A stretch of DNA of 64,000 bases from JBGTSJ01 sp041940305 (lineage in GTDB: Bacteria; Planctomycetota; Planctomycetia; Planctomycetales; Planctomycetaceae), in contig JBGTSJ010000019.1 of NCBI GenBank assembly GCA_041940305.1, forward strand, positions 46,672 through 110,671, given 5' to 3'. This document shows positions 20,374 to 29,774 of the stretch, in pieces (the stretch's first letter is position 1; each line of letters begins with the position of its first letter). Both the position numbers and the translations under genes were made by a program. The notes under the pieces are model-generated. The model did not search any database and was not told the origin of the DNA. It saw only the letters and a program-made list of their open reading frames with translations.

Positions 20374-22812
20374 ATGCTCAAGTTTTGGGGCCGGCCGTTG
20401 TGCCAAACGAAAGCAATCCAGTCAACAGGCTATTCCGGGTGCGGGCGTCTGCTGCTGATCGTTGGATTGGCGCTGACAGCCGCACAGCCTGCCTTGGCGC
20501 AGAATCGGCGCACGCAAGGAGATCGTTCATTTTTTTCCGGCAGGAACACGGAGTCTGACGACGAAGACGAATCCGACACGCGCGACCGCTCGTCATCCCG
20601 TAGGCCTGAGCCTCCTCCGGAACCGACGCTCGATGAGCTGCGGCAGCGCGCCGCCGCGCTCCGCACACAGAAGGTCAAGCTCGAACAGGAGATCGCCGAC
20701 AAGCGCGAACAGCTCGAAGCGCTCCGCGTCTGGCAGGAGCCGCACTTCGTGCTCGGCAACAATAAGACGCCCGTCGCCGTCGGCCTGAAGGAGGAACGTG
20801 GCAGCTACCGGTTGCTCTGTGCGGCCCGCGGCACAGAAGAAGTCCCCTCGGCGATCGGAGTCGCCCGCAAGTCGAACATTCCGCGCATCGCGACGGACCG
20901 CGCCCGCACGATCGCCCAGCGCGTGTACGACACCGTCGAGATCGGGCAGTCGATTCCAACCGACGTGCAGAGCCAGCTCGAAACCGACGTCTGGACGGCG
21001 TGGCAGTATCTCGACGTCGGCCCGCGCGACCCGCTCAACTTCGTGGTGTTCCGCACGGCGAACTGGAACACGCAGCAGGTCGGCGTCGTCCGCACCGTCA
21101 GCGATGCGGCCGTCACCATCCGCCAGCCCCGCAGTCGCGACACGTCGATTCAGCAGGCGGACGTGCAGATCGGCAGCCTCTGGGCCGACACCGGCCGCGA
21201 CATCGTCCCCGCTCTCGAAGTCGGCGACTCGTTCCTCGACTACTGCCTGCTGAACGTCGCACAGAAGCTCAGCCTTGAGGACGACCAGCGCGGCTTCCGC
21301 CGTGTCGCCGTGCACACCAACATCGACCGTCTCGTCAAAGACTTCGAGGAGGGCACTCGCACCCGGCTGTATGAGATCCACTACGGCCGTGGAAATGGCG
21401 ACTTCCAGCCGAATTCGAGGGAGCGCAGCCTTCCCCCATCCCAGCTGTTGCGCCAGTACGCCCGCGCCATTGAGGACGAGGTCTACGAACGGCTCGTCGA
21501 CATGGAGATTCCGGTCGTCGAGCGGGAGTACGCCGAGCAGGTTCGCCTGGAACAGTCCTACGAGACCGTTCCCGACATCCGCGACCTGGCGCGGCTGGCC
21601 GACGCCACTCACCTGGTCATTGCGGAGCTGGATGACGCTTTGTCAGGGTCGTCCTACCGCCTTTCGGTGCGGCTGGTGGATCTCGCCACTGGCACCGACC
21701 GCTGGGCGGGCTCGGACGACGAGGCCGTGCCCGTCGTCATGGACGCCAACCCGTTCTCGCTTCAGACCGGCCAGCCCGCCTTCATCTCCCTCAAGCCTCC
21801 GCCGGAGGGTGAGGAGCCCACGACGCCGATCCGCATCGACGGCTTCGAAAGCCCGCTCTCGGTCCCGCTCGTCGGAGGATCGACCTCCAGCGCCGATGCC
21901 GAGCCCCTCGTGCTCATCGAAGGCCGCGAGCAGGGGCAGGTCATCTATCGACCGTTCTTCTCCCGGCAGACCCGGTCTATTCCGGAAGAGCTCATCAGCC
22001 TCGAAGAGCTCGACAATCCGAACAAGGACCTGAAGAACAACGCGCAGCTGATCCGTTACGTCGTGTGGCGGCTTTCGCGCAAGGCCCTCACACCTGCGGG
22101 GCGCATCATCCACCTGCAGGGGAGCCAGTCGGCCACGGTCTCGCTGGGCCGGCAGGACGGAGTCAAGCCGGGCGATGTGTTGCGCGTGCTGCGACAGTTT
22201 TCCATTCCTGACTCTCCCGGTGAAGCGGCCGGACTCAGTCCCCGCGAAGTTCTGCTGCCCGCACGGCTGACCGTCTCTGAAGTGCTCGAAGACACGAGCC
22301 GCGTCCGCATTGCCGAGAACGAGTTCCAGAGCACCTGGACCCAGGCCGAATACGAACCGCAGATCGGCGACGTCGTGGTCAGCCGCGTCGAGCCGCGACG
22401 ACAGATCGGCGTGTATCCCACCGGCTGGCGGCCCCCCAGTTCCAACGTGCTGATATCCCAGTTGAACTGGAACAACCCGGTGCAGCGGCAGCGGAACATC
22501 ACGACAGCCGACAGCGTGTCCAAGCTGCTGCAGGAGACGATGGCTCTGGGCCTGCAGAAGATCTCTCCGCCGCAGGTCGGCGAGGTCGTCATCGGACGCA
22601 ACGGCGACGTGGACATGGACGAGACGCTCAGCCGTGCCGGAGCGGCCGGCATCACGCACATGCTCGGCGGCGAGATCGAGTGGGTCGCCGCGCATACCTT
22701 CCGCGTCACCATGAAGCTCCGCGAGATCCGCAACAGCGGGAGCGACTGGACCTTCGGCGATTCACTGGAAACCGTGACCTTTGAACTGGGCGACCGCGAA
22801 CTGTCACGCTGA
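20374..22812 (+). CDS. Large secreted coiled-coil protein with CsgG/FlgT-like region
   Basis: The 812-residue product has a signal peptide (about residues 25-42, ending PALAQ), an Asp/Glu/Arg/Ser-rich low-complexity stretch, then a coiled coil (LRTQKVKLEQEIADKREQLEAL). The middle contains DIRDLARLADATHLVIAELDD and a strand pattern SYRLSVRLVDLATGTDRW, which resemble the CsgG/FlgT/LpoB family of outer-membrane assembly proteins. The C-terminus repeats a similar pattern (AAGITHMLGGEIEW, RVTMKLREIRNSGSDW). It lies 81 bases after the zinc-ribbon gene and 66 before the GYF-PrsW gene, so the three probably form an operon. Exact function unknown. Confidence 0.7.
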   Translation: MLKFWGRPLCQTKAIQSTGYSGCGRLLLIVGLALTAAQPALAQNRRTQGDRSFFSGRNTESDDEDESDTRDRSSSRRPEPPPEPTLDELRQRAAALRTQKVKLEQEIADKREQLEALRVWQEPHFVLGNNKTPVAVGLKEERGSYRLLCAARGTEEVPSAIGVARKSNIPRIATDRARTIAQRVYDTVEIGQSIPTDVQSQLETDVWTAWQYLDVGPRDPLNFVVFRTANWNTQQVGVVRTVSDAAVTIRQPRSRDTSIQQADVQIGSLWADTGRDIVPALEVGDSFLDYCLLNVAQKLSLEDDQRGFRRVAVHTNIDRLVKDFEEGTRTRLYEIHYGRGNGDFQPNSRERSLPPSQLLRQYARAIEDEVYERLVDMEIPVVEREYAEQVRLEQSYETVPDIRDLARLADATHLVIAELDDALSGSSYRLSVRLVDLATGTDRWAGSDDEAVPVVMDANPFSLQTGQPAFISLKPPPEGEEPTTPIRIDGFESPLSVPLVGGSTSSADAEPLVLIEGREQGQVIYRPFFSRQTRSIPEELISLEELDNPNKDLKNNAQLIRYVVWRLSRKALTPAGRIIHLQGSQSATVSLGRQDGVKPGDVLRVLRQFSIPDSPGEAAGLSPREVLLPARLTVSEVLEDTSRVRIAENEFQSTWTQAEYEPQIGDVVVSRVEPRRQIGVYPTGWRPPSSNVLISQLNWNNPVQRQRNITTADSVSKLLQETMALGLQKISPPQVGEVVIGRNGDVDMDETLSRAGAAGITHMLGGEIEWVAAHTFRVTMKLREIRNSGSDWTFGDSLETVTFELGDRELSR

Positions 22813-22878
22813 GTTTGGCATCGGCTCCCGGGACGCCGGGAGTTCGGCATCGCCCCCCTGCGCAGCCTGAGAGCGACG

Positions 22879-24102
22879 ATGGCACAATGGTACTGGTCGG
22901 AGAACGGACAGCAGCAGGGACCGTGCGACGGAAAACAACTCAGGCAACTCGCGACAGCGGGACGCATTCATCCGGCGAGCCTCGTCTGGAAGGACGGCAT
23001 GGCCGAGTGGGCGCCGGCGTCCCAGGTGCAGGGACTCTTTGACGGGGTCGCTGTCGCCGCGTCTCCGCCGCCACCACCCGTCCAGCCGGCGACAAGTTCC
23101 GAAGGACCCGCCCTCGCAGAGAAGGCCGTCGCCGCGGCGCGCCAGCAGGCGGCCACCATCTTCAGCGATCTGCGGACCCTCAACTTCCGCGAAGAGGTAA
23201 TTCCGCTCGACGAATCGAACCTGCGCTCGGTGCTCCGCGACTACGTCTTCTGGTGCGTCACGCTGCTGGGGGTGGTCCCGCTCCTCATCTACACCGTCGA
23301 GCGCACCGACTACCAGCTCACTGCCTTCGCCCTGTTCTTCGCCGCGCTCTGGGGCGTGATCTTCAAATACTTCATCGTCCGCGTTTCCCACCGCTGGCCG
23401 ATCCTCGTCGCGTCACTCTTCACCACGGGCATCGCCGGCATCTACGTGTTGCTCAAGATCTACGAGCATCTGCTGCCCGGCGCTTACCTGAACCTGGCGA
23501 ACAGCCAGAGCGGAGTCGTATCGCTCATCGGCTTCATCTTCCAGGTCGGACTCTGGGAAGAGCTCTGCAAGGCCGTGCCCGTCGTTGCCTATCTCGTCTG
23601 GAAGGGGCGGAACGCCGAACCGCTGACGGCTGTGATGGTCGGCGTCTTCTCCGGACTGGGCTTTGCCGCCTTCGAGAACGTGTTTTACGCGCAGCGCGCC
23701 ATCGACAACTCCGTCGGCCTGGCCTACGAGTACGGTCTCGAAGGCTCGGCAGTCGGCACGCAGGCCGCCATGGTCAATGTGATGCTGCGCTCGCTGTCGC
23801 TGGTGTTCTGCCACGCCGTGTGGGCCGGCATCATGGCGTACTTTCTCGCGGTCGCCGCGCTGGGCCGCCGCCGCTGGGGCGCCCTGTTCCTCATCGGCTG
23901 GGCAACGTCGTCGATCCTGCACGGGGTCTACGACTGGCTCGCCGGCATGCAGCCCACGCTCGCCGCCCTGATGGTGGCCGTCTCCTTCATGCTGTTCTAC
24001 GCCTACATGGGCAAGCTGCGTGCGCTCGGTTCCGCCGAGCCGGCCGCTGCAACCGACACGGACACCGAGTCCGCCGCCGCTCCCGCGGTCGAGCTTGCGT
24101 GA
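22879..24102 (+). CDS. GYF-domain-PrsW intramembrane protease fusion
   Basis: PrsW proteins are zinc-dependent intramembrane proteases; in Bacillus one starts anti-sigma degradation. Residues 1-52 are a GYF_2/DUF4339 domain (WYWSENGQQQGPCDGKQL, then WAPASQV). About seven to eight membrane helices follow. PrsW motifs are complete: EExxK with Glu227, Glu228 and Lys231 (WEELCK), FxxxEN with Glu266, His312 in HAVWAG, and His348 in HGVYDW. The GYF domain would face the cytoplasm and could recruit Pro-rich substrates; that is inference. A Pro-rich zinc-ribbon protein is encoded two genes upstream and would be a plausible partner. Confidence 0.88.
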   Translation: MAQWYWSENGQQQGPCDGKQLRQLATAGRIHPASLVWKDGMAEWAPASQVQGLFDGVAVAASPPPPPVQPATSSEGPALAEKAVAAARQQAATIFSDLRTLNFREEVIPLDESNLRSVLRDYVFWCVTLLGVVPLLIYTVERTDYQLTAFALFFAALWGVIFKYFIVRVSHRWPILVASLFTTGIAGIYVLLKIYEHLLPGAYLNLANSQSGVVSLIGFIFQVGLWEELCKAVPVVAYLVWKGRNAEPLTAVMVGVFSGLGFAAFENVFYAQRAIDNSVGLAYEYGLEGSAVGTQAAMVNVMLRSLSLVFCHAVWAGIMAYFLAVAALGRRRWGALFLIGWATSSILHGVYDWLAGMQPTLAALMVAVSFMLFYAYMGKLRALGSAEPAAATDTDTESAAAPAVELA

Positions 24103-24167
24103 CGGCCCACGCATCGCCATTCTCGTGCTGCTCCGCATCCGTCCACGCGTCCGTTAACATTGCATCC

Positions 24168-25136
24168 ATGACCGTGAACACGACTTCCGTCTCCCGCCGC
24201 GAATGCCTTGCCGCCGCCGGACTGGCCGCCGGTGCTGCGCTGTGGCCCGCGCCTTCTCGCACGCACGCCGCGCCCCCGTCCTACTCCAATACCGCGCGGC
24301 TCTGCTTCAACACCAGCTGCATCATGGGGCAGAAAGTCCCCATCTCGGAGGAGATCGACCTCATCGCCGATGCGGGATTCGACTCGGTCGAGCCCTGGAT
24401 CCGCGAAATCGAGCAGTTCGTGCAGGACGGCGGCTCGCTGCCGGATCTCGAGAAACAGATCGCCGACCGCGGCCTCACGGTCGATAGCGCCATCGGTTTC
24501 GCCAACTGGATCGTTGATGACGATGACCGCCGTGCCGACGCAGTCGAACAGTTGAAGCGCGAGATGGACCTCGTGCGGCAGATCGGCGGCACACGGATCG
24601 CCGCGCCGCCGGCTGGCGCCAACGGCGGCGATGCGCCGCTGATCAGCCTCGACACGATCGCCGAGCGGTATGCCGCGATTCTCGATGCCGGCCGCGACAT
24701 CGGCGTGGTCCCGCAGGTAGAGGTCTGGGGATCGTCGAAGAACCTTTCCAGGCTCAGCGAGGCCGCCTACGTCGCGATCGCCGCCGGTCATCCCGACGCC
24801 TGCATCCTGCCCGACACCTTCCATCTGCATCGTGGCGGATCATCTCCTGAATCGCTGCAGCTGCTCTCGGGCGTCGCCGTCGACGTCATTCACATCAACG
24901 ATTATCCCACGAACAAACTCCGCGAGCAGTTGGTTGATGCCGATCGGGTCTTCCCCGGCGCCGGCGATGCGCCCCTCGACGGGGTCGTTAACGCCCTTCA
25001 CCGCGGCGGCTTCACCGGCGCGTTCTCGCTCGAAGTCTTCAATCGCGAATACTGGGAACAGGACCCGCGCCTCGTCGTCGAGCGGGGTTACGAGTCTCTC
25101 CGCGACCTCGTCGAGCGCAAATACGCCCCGATCTGA
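24168..25136 (+). CDS. Secreted TIM-barrel sugar isomerase/epimerase
   Basis: The 322-residue product starts with SRRECLAAAGLAAGAALW, a Tat-like signal peptide. The rest is a xylose-isomerase-like TIM barrel related to hydroxypyruvate isomerase and IolE/IolI: EEIDLIADAGFDSVEPW, then AIGFANW, VEVWGSSKN, ILPDTFHLHRGG with metal-ligand Asp and His, HINDYP, and a final FSLEVFNREYW. Metal ligands Glu, Asp, His and Glu are in the expected positions. The start is the ATG at 24168; the frame upstream belongs to no gene. The substrate is unknown but is probably a sugar or inositol-like compound. Confidence 0.85.
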   Translation: MTVNTTSVSRRECLAAAGLAAGAALWPAPSRTHAAPPSYSNTARLCFNTSCIMGQKVPISEEIDLIADAGFDSVEPWIREIEQFVQDGGSLPDLEKQIADRGLTVDSAIGFANWIVDDDDRRADAVEQLKREMDLVRQIGGTRIAAPPAGANGGDAPLISLDTIAERYAAILDAGRDIGVVPQVEVWGSSKNLSRLSEAAYVAIAAGHPDACILPDTFHLHRGGSSPESLQLLSGVAVDVIHINDYPTNKLREQLVDADRVFPGAGDAPLDGVVNALHRGGFTGAFSLEVFNREYWEQDPRLVVERGYESLRDLVERKYAPI

Positions 25137-25148
25137 AGGACTCCGCCC

Positions 25149-25163
25149 GCACGCGCAGCGTGC
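25149..25163. terminator. Short hairpin between convergent genes
   Basis: GCACGC and GCGTGC pair around GCA, 12 bases past the isomerase stop. It is the first of two hairpins in the convergent gap. Confidence 0.4.
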
Positions 25164-25177
25164 ATCCCAGAGTCGCA

Positions 25178-25194
25178 GGCTCACTCCGTGAGCC
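25178..25194. repeat. Conserved intergenic hairpin, family copy 1
   Basis: GGCTCAC and GTGAGCC pair around TCC. The stem is preceded by AGTCGCA and followed by GTCCGCTGCGCCT, which also flank the hairpins at 40220 and 62127, while the stem bases differ in a compensating way. It sits between two convergent genes and could act as a bidirectional terminator. Confidence 0.6.
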
Positions 25195-25273
25195 GTCCGC
25201 TGCGCCTCCAACATTCCAACGCGATCAATGGGTCCAGGCGCAGTCTCCGTCGCCCCCTCCCCCGCCGCCAGGC

Positions 25274-26518
25274 TCACCGCGGCGCGCGCGACTCCGCCAG
25301 CCGCTGCCGCGCCAGTTCCGCCCACGGGCCGCGCGAATCATAACTCAGATACCGCCGCCAGTGCGGCACCGCCTCCTCCCTTCGCCCCAGTTCCGCCAGC
25401 GTCTCTGCCTTCTGAAAGTGCGCGTCCGGATAGTCCGGGTGCACGCCCAGCGCGATGTCGAACGCATCCAGCGCCGACTCCGGCTCCTCCAGTTCCCGGT
25501 GCAGGCAGCCGATCTGCGTCCACGCCTCGATGTACTCCCGGTCGTTCTCCACCGCCGCGTAGTACCGTTCCAGTGCCCCCGCCACGTTGTCCTGCCGGTA
25601 CAGCACCTCCGCCAGGTGAAAGTGCGCCTCGGGATTCTGCGGCTCGGTCATCAGGCACAGCCGGAACGCCTCGGCCGCATCTGTCAGTCGTTCCTCGTCA
25701 TACAGCCGGCATCCCTGCACGTACCAGTCCTTCCCGCGGAACGTGTCATCGGGCCGGGCTAGCTGAATCTTGATCGACGGCGGAGGCTCCTCCGGAGCGA
25801 CCTCGCCGGTATCCTCCGGCTCGTCCTTTTCAAAGTCGAGCACACGCTGCCGCGTCGTCGGTTCCACCAGCCCGTGCCGGTCGCGCACCACGATCCGCGA
25901 GTTGCGAGCGAGGATCTCCAGTTGTTCCAGCGGCCGCTGGTCTCCGCGCCGCACGCTCGGCAGATGCTGCAGACTGTCTTCGATCTCCTTGCGCGAGACC
26001 CCGGCCTCCAGCAACTGCGACAGCCGCCGCGCGCTCGTCACCTCCTGGAAATCGAAGTACGGCAGCCGGTACACCCGCTTCACCGGCCGGATCAACCGTG
26101 CCCGCTCCCAGCCGCGGATGACGTGCACCGACACGTCCAGCAACTGGCTCAGCATCGCCGGCGTGTAGAGCCGCTTGATCTCTTCCCGGCGGTCGGTCAG
26201 CCCCAGCAGCAGCAGCCAGTCCGACTCATTGACGATGCGGATTTCCGCACCGTCCCGGTTCCACCGCTCCACCTGCTGCAGCTTGACGGAAACGTGCCCG
26301 TCCTCCTCCAGCGGCCATCCCTCCTCGCCGACGACCAGCATGGTCATCTGCCGGCTGACGTGCTCGCTGGCGGTCCCCCCATGTTCCTGCACCAGCGCCG
26401 CCGCCTGCGCATGCGTCATCGACGCCAGCGTCCCCGTGAACGCAACGCGCTCACCGGCAAGCGCCGGCGAACTCGTGAGGGTAGCGTCGAGCTGAGCCGG
26501 TTCGGACGTCATCATCAC
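25274..26518 (-). CDS. BRCT-MerR-TPR fusion protein
   Basis: The 414-residue product has three parts. Residues about 20-100 look like a BRCT domain (GERVAFTGTLASMTHAQAAA, VQEHGGTASEHVSRQMTMLV), as in NAD-dependent ligase and XRCC1. Residues about 113-190 are a MerR-type winged helix (YTPAMLSQLLDVSVHVIRGW, then a YRLPYFDFQEV and LLEAGVS continuation). Residues about 260-405 are TPR repeats (EAFRLCLMTEPQNPEAHFHLA and DAFDIALGVHPDYPDAHFQKA). The order suggests a DNA-binding protein with two interaction modules. It lies upstream of no obvious operon partner; the methyltransferase gene begins in the same orientation about 30 bases upstream of its start. Confidence 0.8.
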   Translation of the reverse strand: MMMTSEPAQLDATLTSSPALAGERVAFTGTLASMTHAQAAALVQEHGGTASEHVSRQMTMLVVGEEGWPLEEDGHVSVKLQQVERWNRDGAEIRIVNESDWLLLLGLTDRREEIKRLYTPAMLSQLLDVSVHVIRGWERARLIRPVKRVYRLPYFDFQEVTSARRLSQLLEAGVSRKEIEDSLQHLPSVRRGDQRPLEQLEILARNSRIVVRDRHGLVEPTTRQRVLDFEKDEPEDTGEVAPEEPPPSIKIQLARPDDTFRGKDWYVQGCRLYDEERLTDAAEAFRLCLMTEPQNPEAHFHLAEVLYRQDNVAGALERYYAAVENDREYIEAWTQIGCLHRELEEPESALDAFDIALGVHPDYPDAHFQKAETLAELGRREEAVPHWRRYLSYDSRGPWAELARQRLAESRAPR

Positions 26519-26546
26519 AACGTTTAGCCGCCGGCGTCGCCGGCGC

Positions 26547-27314
26547 TCAGGGATGTTCGATACGCGTCGCCGTATAGACCTGCGTCAGATATTGTAACCG
26601 CACGGTCCCGTCCGGCGCAGCGTACTGCTCGAACAACTCCGCCAGCCGCCGTCGCAGCGTCTCGAACCGCTCGCCGGTCTTCGGCACGTACGAAGCGCTC
26701 GTCGCCCGTCCAATCAGTCCCGCCAGGTCCAGCAGTTGCTCGTTTGCAGTCTCGAAGTACTCCGCCGGCGTGAACCAACCCTCCCGATCCATCACCCCCG
26801 GATCGTACTCCCGCATCTCCAGCGGACTCTCCCCCTCCACATCCGCAATCGCCTGCCGGTAACCCGCCGTGAACGGATCCCGGCTGTCCCGCTTGTTCCA
26901 CATCAGGGCGAGCCTGCCGCCGGGCCGCAGGATGCGATGAAACTCCCGCAGCGCCTCCTCCTGCCGGAACCAGTGAAACGCCTGTGCGCAGAGCACCAGG
27001 TCCACGCTGCCGGCGCCGAGCCCGGTCGCTTCTGCCGTTCCCTCGCGCCACTCTACTCCCGAATGCGGCTCCGCTCCGGCCCGCATCTCGGCATTCGGCT
27101 CCACCGCGATCACCCGCGCGCCACGCTCCGCCAGGAGCCGCGTGCTGATCCCGGTCCCGGCGCCGATATCGGCGGCCGTCAGCAGCGCAGACGGCAACAG
27201 GCCGTCAAGCACGCAATCGATTGCCGCCACAGGATAGGACGGTCGATAGCGGACGTAATCACCTACACGGTCGGAAAAACGCGTCGTGGGACTGAGCTCG
27301 TGCAGGTCTTGCAT
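26547..27314 (-). CDS. Class I SAM-dependent methyltransferase
   Basis: The 255-residue product contains the SAM-binding motif I (AADIGAGTGIST), an acidic end of strand 2 (VIAVEPNAEM), a motif VDLVLCAQAFHWF and the post-motif LRPGGRLALMWN. It matches the Methyltransf_11 group whose members often begin D-x-x-x-x-Y-x-x-x-R-P-x-Y-P (here RVGDYVRYRPSYP). The substrate is not predictable. It is encoded just upstream of, and on the same strand as, the BRCT-MerR-TPR gene. Confidence 0.85.
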   Translation of the reverse strand: MQDLHELSPTTRFSDRVGDYVRYRPSYPVAAIDCVLDGLLPSALLTAADIGAGTGISTRLLAERGARVIAVEPNAEMRAGAEPHSGVEWREGTAEATGLGAGSVDLVLCAQAFHWFRQEEALREFHRILRPGGRLALMWNKRDSRDPFTAGYRQAIADVEGESPLEMREYDPGVMDREGWFTPAEYFETANEQLLDLAGLIGRATSASYVPKTGERFETLRRRLAELFEQYAAPDGTVRLQYLTQVYTATRIEHP

Positions 27315-27362
27315 TAGGCAGGGCTCGAGCCTCGGTCTGCGTGTCGGGAGGAAGTGATGCTG

Positions 27363-28250
27363 TCAGTCGTGAGCGTAGAAATGGGAGATCTCCGTTTCCG
27401 GCAGAGAACTTCTCAAGTCCTGCAACTCCTCATCGGACACACCCCAACTGTTGATCAGCGATATCCACTCAAGGCTCGTCAGTTGCGATAGAGACGCCAG
27501 TGTCGTGTCCGTGATCTCGCAGCTCTCCATGCTCAGCCCTCGGAGGTTCGGCAGGCGCTTCAAATACCTCACACCTGCATCCGTGATCTCAACGCCACCG
27601 ATGCTGAGGTGATTCAGGCGAACAAGCGGTCGCAGGTGGTCCAGTCCCTCCTCGGTGATGTTCGTATAGTCCAGGTGTAAATCTTCGAGGTTTGTCAGTA
27701 ATTGCAGATGAGCGAGACCGGCATCCGTGATCTTGGTGCCAGCGAGATTCAAGGCGGTGAGCTGCGTCATGTGCTGCAAGTGCAGCAACCCCGCATCGGA
27801 AATCCTCGTTCCTGTCAGGCTCAATTGTTCGAGCTTGTTCAGTGTGGACACGTAAACGAGTCCGTCATCTGTGACAGGCGCCCCCATCAGTGTCAGGCCC
27901 TGTAGATGCGCGAGTCTTGTCAGGTGCACAAGCCCGGCGTCGGTCACCTGCGAGTCGGCAAGTGCAAGGCGGACAACCTGGGAGAGCTCTGTCACCAGTG
28001 CCAGATCGTCGTTGATAAACCTGATAGTCTCTCCACGTTCAGGCCAGACGCTGACATGCGCAGTGCCGTCGTCTCCGAACTTAACTTTCGCACCAAGCTG
28101 ACGAAGGGCATTCGCGGCCGGCTGATCCGCCGCATCAGGAAGCTGCTTCGTCGAGCTTGCTGGAACAGGCTCAACGTCAGGCTGCTGGTCGGCGCAGCCG
28201 GTGCTCAGTATCAGCAACAGAATGAGTGTGGACGGGCGCATCTGTGACAT
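27363..28250 (-). CDS. Leucine-rich repeat lipoprotein
   Basis: The 295-residue product has a lipoprotein signal (LLLILSTGC, lipid Cys at residue 19). From about residue 70 it consists of eight to nine leucine-rich repeats of about 24 residues with the pattern (I/V)TDAGL-x-H-L-x-x-L-x-x-L-x-x-L, for example ISDAGLLHLQHMTQLTALNL. Such extracellular LRRs bind protein or glycan in planctomycetes. The C-terminus caps with SLPETEISHFYAHD. It lies divergent from glyA with about 100 bases between the starts. The partner is unknown. Confidence 0.85.
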   Translation of the reverse strand: MSQMRPSTLILLLILSTGCADQQPDVEPVPASSTKQLPDAADQPAANALRQLGAKVKFGDDGTAHVSVWPERGETIRFINDDLALVTELSQVVRLALADSQVTDAGLVHLTRLAHLQGLTLMGAPVTDDGLVYVSTLNKLEQLSLTGTRISDAGLLHLQHMTQLTALNLAGTKITDAGLAHLQLLTNLEDLHLDYTNITEEGLDHLRPLVRLNHLSIGGVEITDAGVRYLKRLPNLRGLSMESCEITDTTLASLSQLTSLEWISLINSWGVSDEELQDLRSSLPETEISHFYAHD

Positions 28251-28358
28251 CGCCGGAGCGCATACTGTACGCCTCGCAACGGCTGGGGTTGATTGGTGTT
28301 CACCGCGGCAGCCAGTATAACACAGAGGTTCACGATACCGTCAGACGCCCGTTACGCC

Positions 28359-29606
28359 ATGCCTCCGACCTCTCCCCTCGCTGCCGATTCCAACATCTTC
28401 GCCGCCATCCAGGCCGAACAGCGGCGGCAGGTCGAGGGTCTCGAACTCATCGCTTCCGAAAACTACACCAGCGCCGCCGTCCTGCAGGCCGCCGGCACGG
28501 TCCTCACCAATAAATACGCGGAAGGCTATCCCGGCCGCCGCTACTACGGGGGTTGCGAGCACGTCGACGTCGTCGAGTCGCTCGCCCGCGACCGCGCGAA
28601 GCAGTTGTTCGGGGCCGAGCATGCCAACGTGCAGCCGCACGCCGGGTCGCAGGCCAACATGGCGGTCTACATGTCGGTTCTGCAGCCGGGAGACAGCTTC
28701 CTGGCGATGAACCTGGCGCACGGCGGGCACCTCACGCACGGGATGCACCTCAACTTCTCGGGCCAGCTGTACAACGCCATTCCGTACGGCGTCCGCGAAT
28801 CCGACCACCGCATCGATTTCGACCAGGTCGCCGCCCTCTCCCGCGAGCATAAGCCCAAGCTCATCGTCGCCGGCGCCAGCGCCTACCCGCGCGAGATTGA
28901 CCATCCGAAGTTCGCCGAGATCGCCCGCGAGGTCGGCGCCAAACTGTTCGTCGACATGGCCCACTACTCGGGGCTCGTCGCCGGAGGCTGCCACAACAAT
29001 CCCGTCGAAGTCGCCGACTTCGTCTCGTCCACCACCCACAAGACGCTTCGCGGCCCGCGCTCAGGCATGGTTCTCTGCCGCGAGCAGTACGCGAAGGATC
29101 TCGACAAGACGGTCTTCCCCGGCCTGCAGGGCGGCCCGCTGATGCACGTCATCGCCGCCAAGGCAGTCTGCTTCGGCGAAGCGCTGCAGCCCTCCTTCAA
29201 GGAGTACGCGCGGCGGATCATCGCCAACGCAAAGACGCTCGCCGAATCGCTGATGTCGGGCGGCATCAGGCTCGCCAGCGGCGGAACCGACAATCACCTC
29301 ATGCTCTGCGACGTGACGTCCATCGGCCTCTCCGGCAAGATCGCCGAGCACGCCCTCGACCGCGCCGGCATCACCGTCAACAAGAACATGATTCCCTTCG
29401 ACCAGCGCAAGCCGCTTGACCCCTCCGGCATCCGCATCGGCACCGCCGCTCTCACTACCCGCGGGATGAAGCAGGATGAGATGAAGAAAGTCGGCGCATG
29501 GATTCTGCGAGTCTTGCAGGCGCCCGAGGATGAATCCGTCGCGATGAAGGTCCGCGGCGAGATCGCCGACTTCGCGAAGGCGTATCCCGTTCCCGGAATT
29601 GGCTGA
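28359..29606 (+). CDS. glyA: Serine hydroxymethyltransferase
   Basis: GlyA makes glycine and methylene-tetrahydrofolate from serine and tetrahydrofolate, in the cytoplasm, with pyridoxal phosphate. The 415-residue protein contains IASENYTSAAV, the YAEGYPGRRYYGGC substrate loop, HAGSQAN, and STTHKTLRGPR with PLP Lys228. I chose the ATG at 28359 rather than the upstream in-frame one because it is directly followed by the family start (SPLAADSNIFAAIQAE). There is no obvious SD. The downstream gene is alkaline phosphatase, which is unrelated in pathway. Confidence 0.96.
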   Translation: MPPTSPLAADSNIFAAIQAEQRRQVEGLELIASENYTSAAVLQAAGTVLTNKYAEGYPGRRYYGGCEHVDVVESLARDRAKQLFGAEHANVQPHAGSQANMAVYMSVLQPGDSFLAMNLAHGGHLTHGMHLNFSGQLYNAIPYGVRESDHRIDFDQVAALSREHKPKLIVAGASAYPREIDHPKFAEIAREVGAKLFVDMAHYSGLVAGGCHNNPVEVADFVSSTTHKTLRGPRSGMVLCREQYAKDLDKTVFPGLQGGPLMHVIAAKAVCFGEALQPSFKEYARRIIANAKTLAESLMSGGIRLASGGTDNHLMLCDVTSIGLSGKIAEHALDRAGITVNKNMIPFDQRKPLDPSGIRIGTAALTTRGMKQDEMKKVGAWILRVLQAPEDESVAMKVRGEIADFAKAYPVPGIG

Positions 29607-29774
29607 GGGCCATTCGGGGGCTTTACAAAGGAGGGGCCGCGAATTCACGCAGATTTTTCTGAATGCCCGCACGTTCCTTAGCGACTCGATCACACAAAGG
29701 ATCCACCAGCCTGCAGTGAGCGCGCGGATCCGTCCTGTCCGCGTCAGTCGCGGGCTCCTGAAATCGCATTTTCG

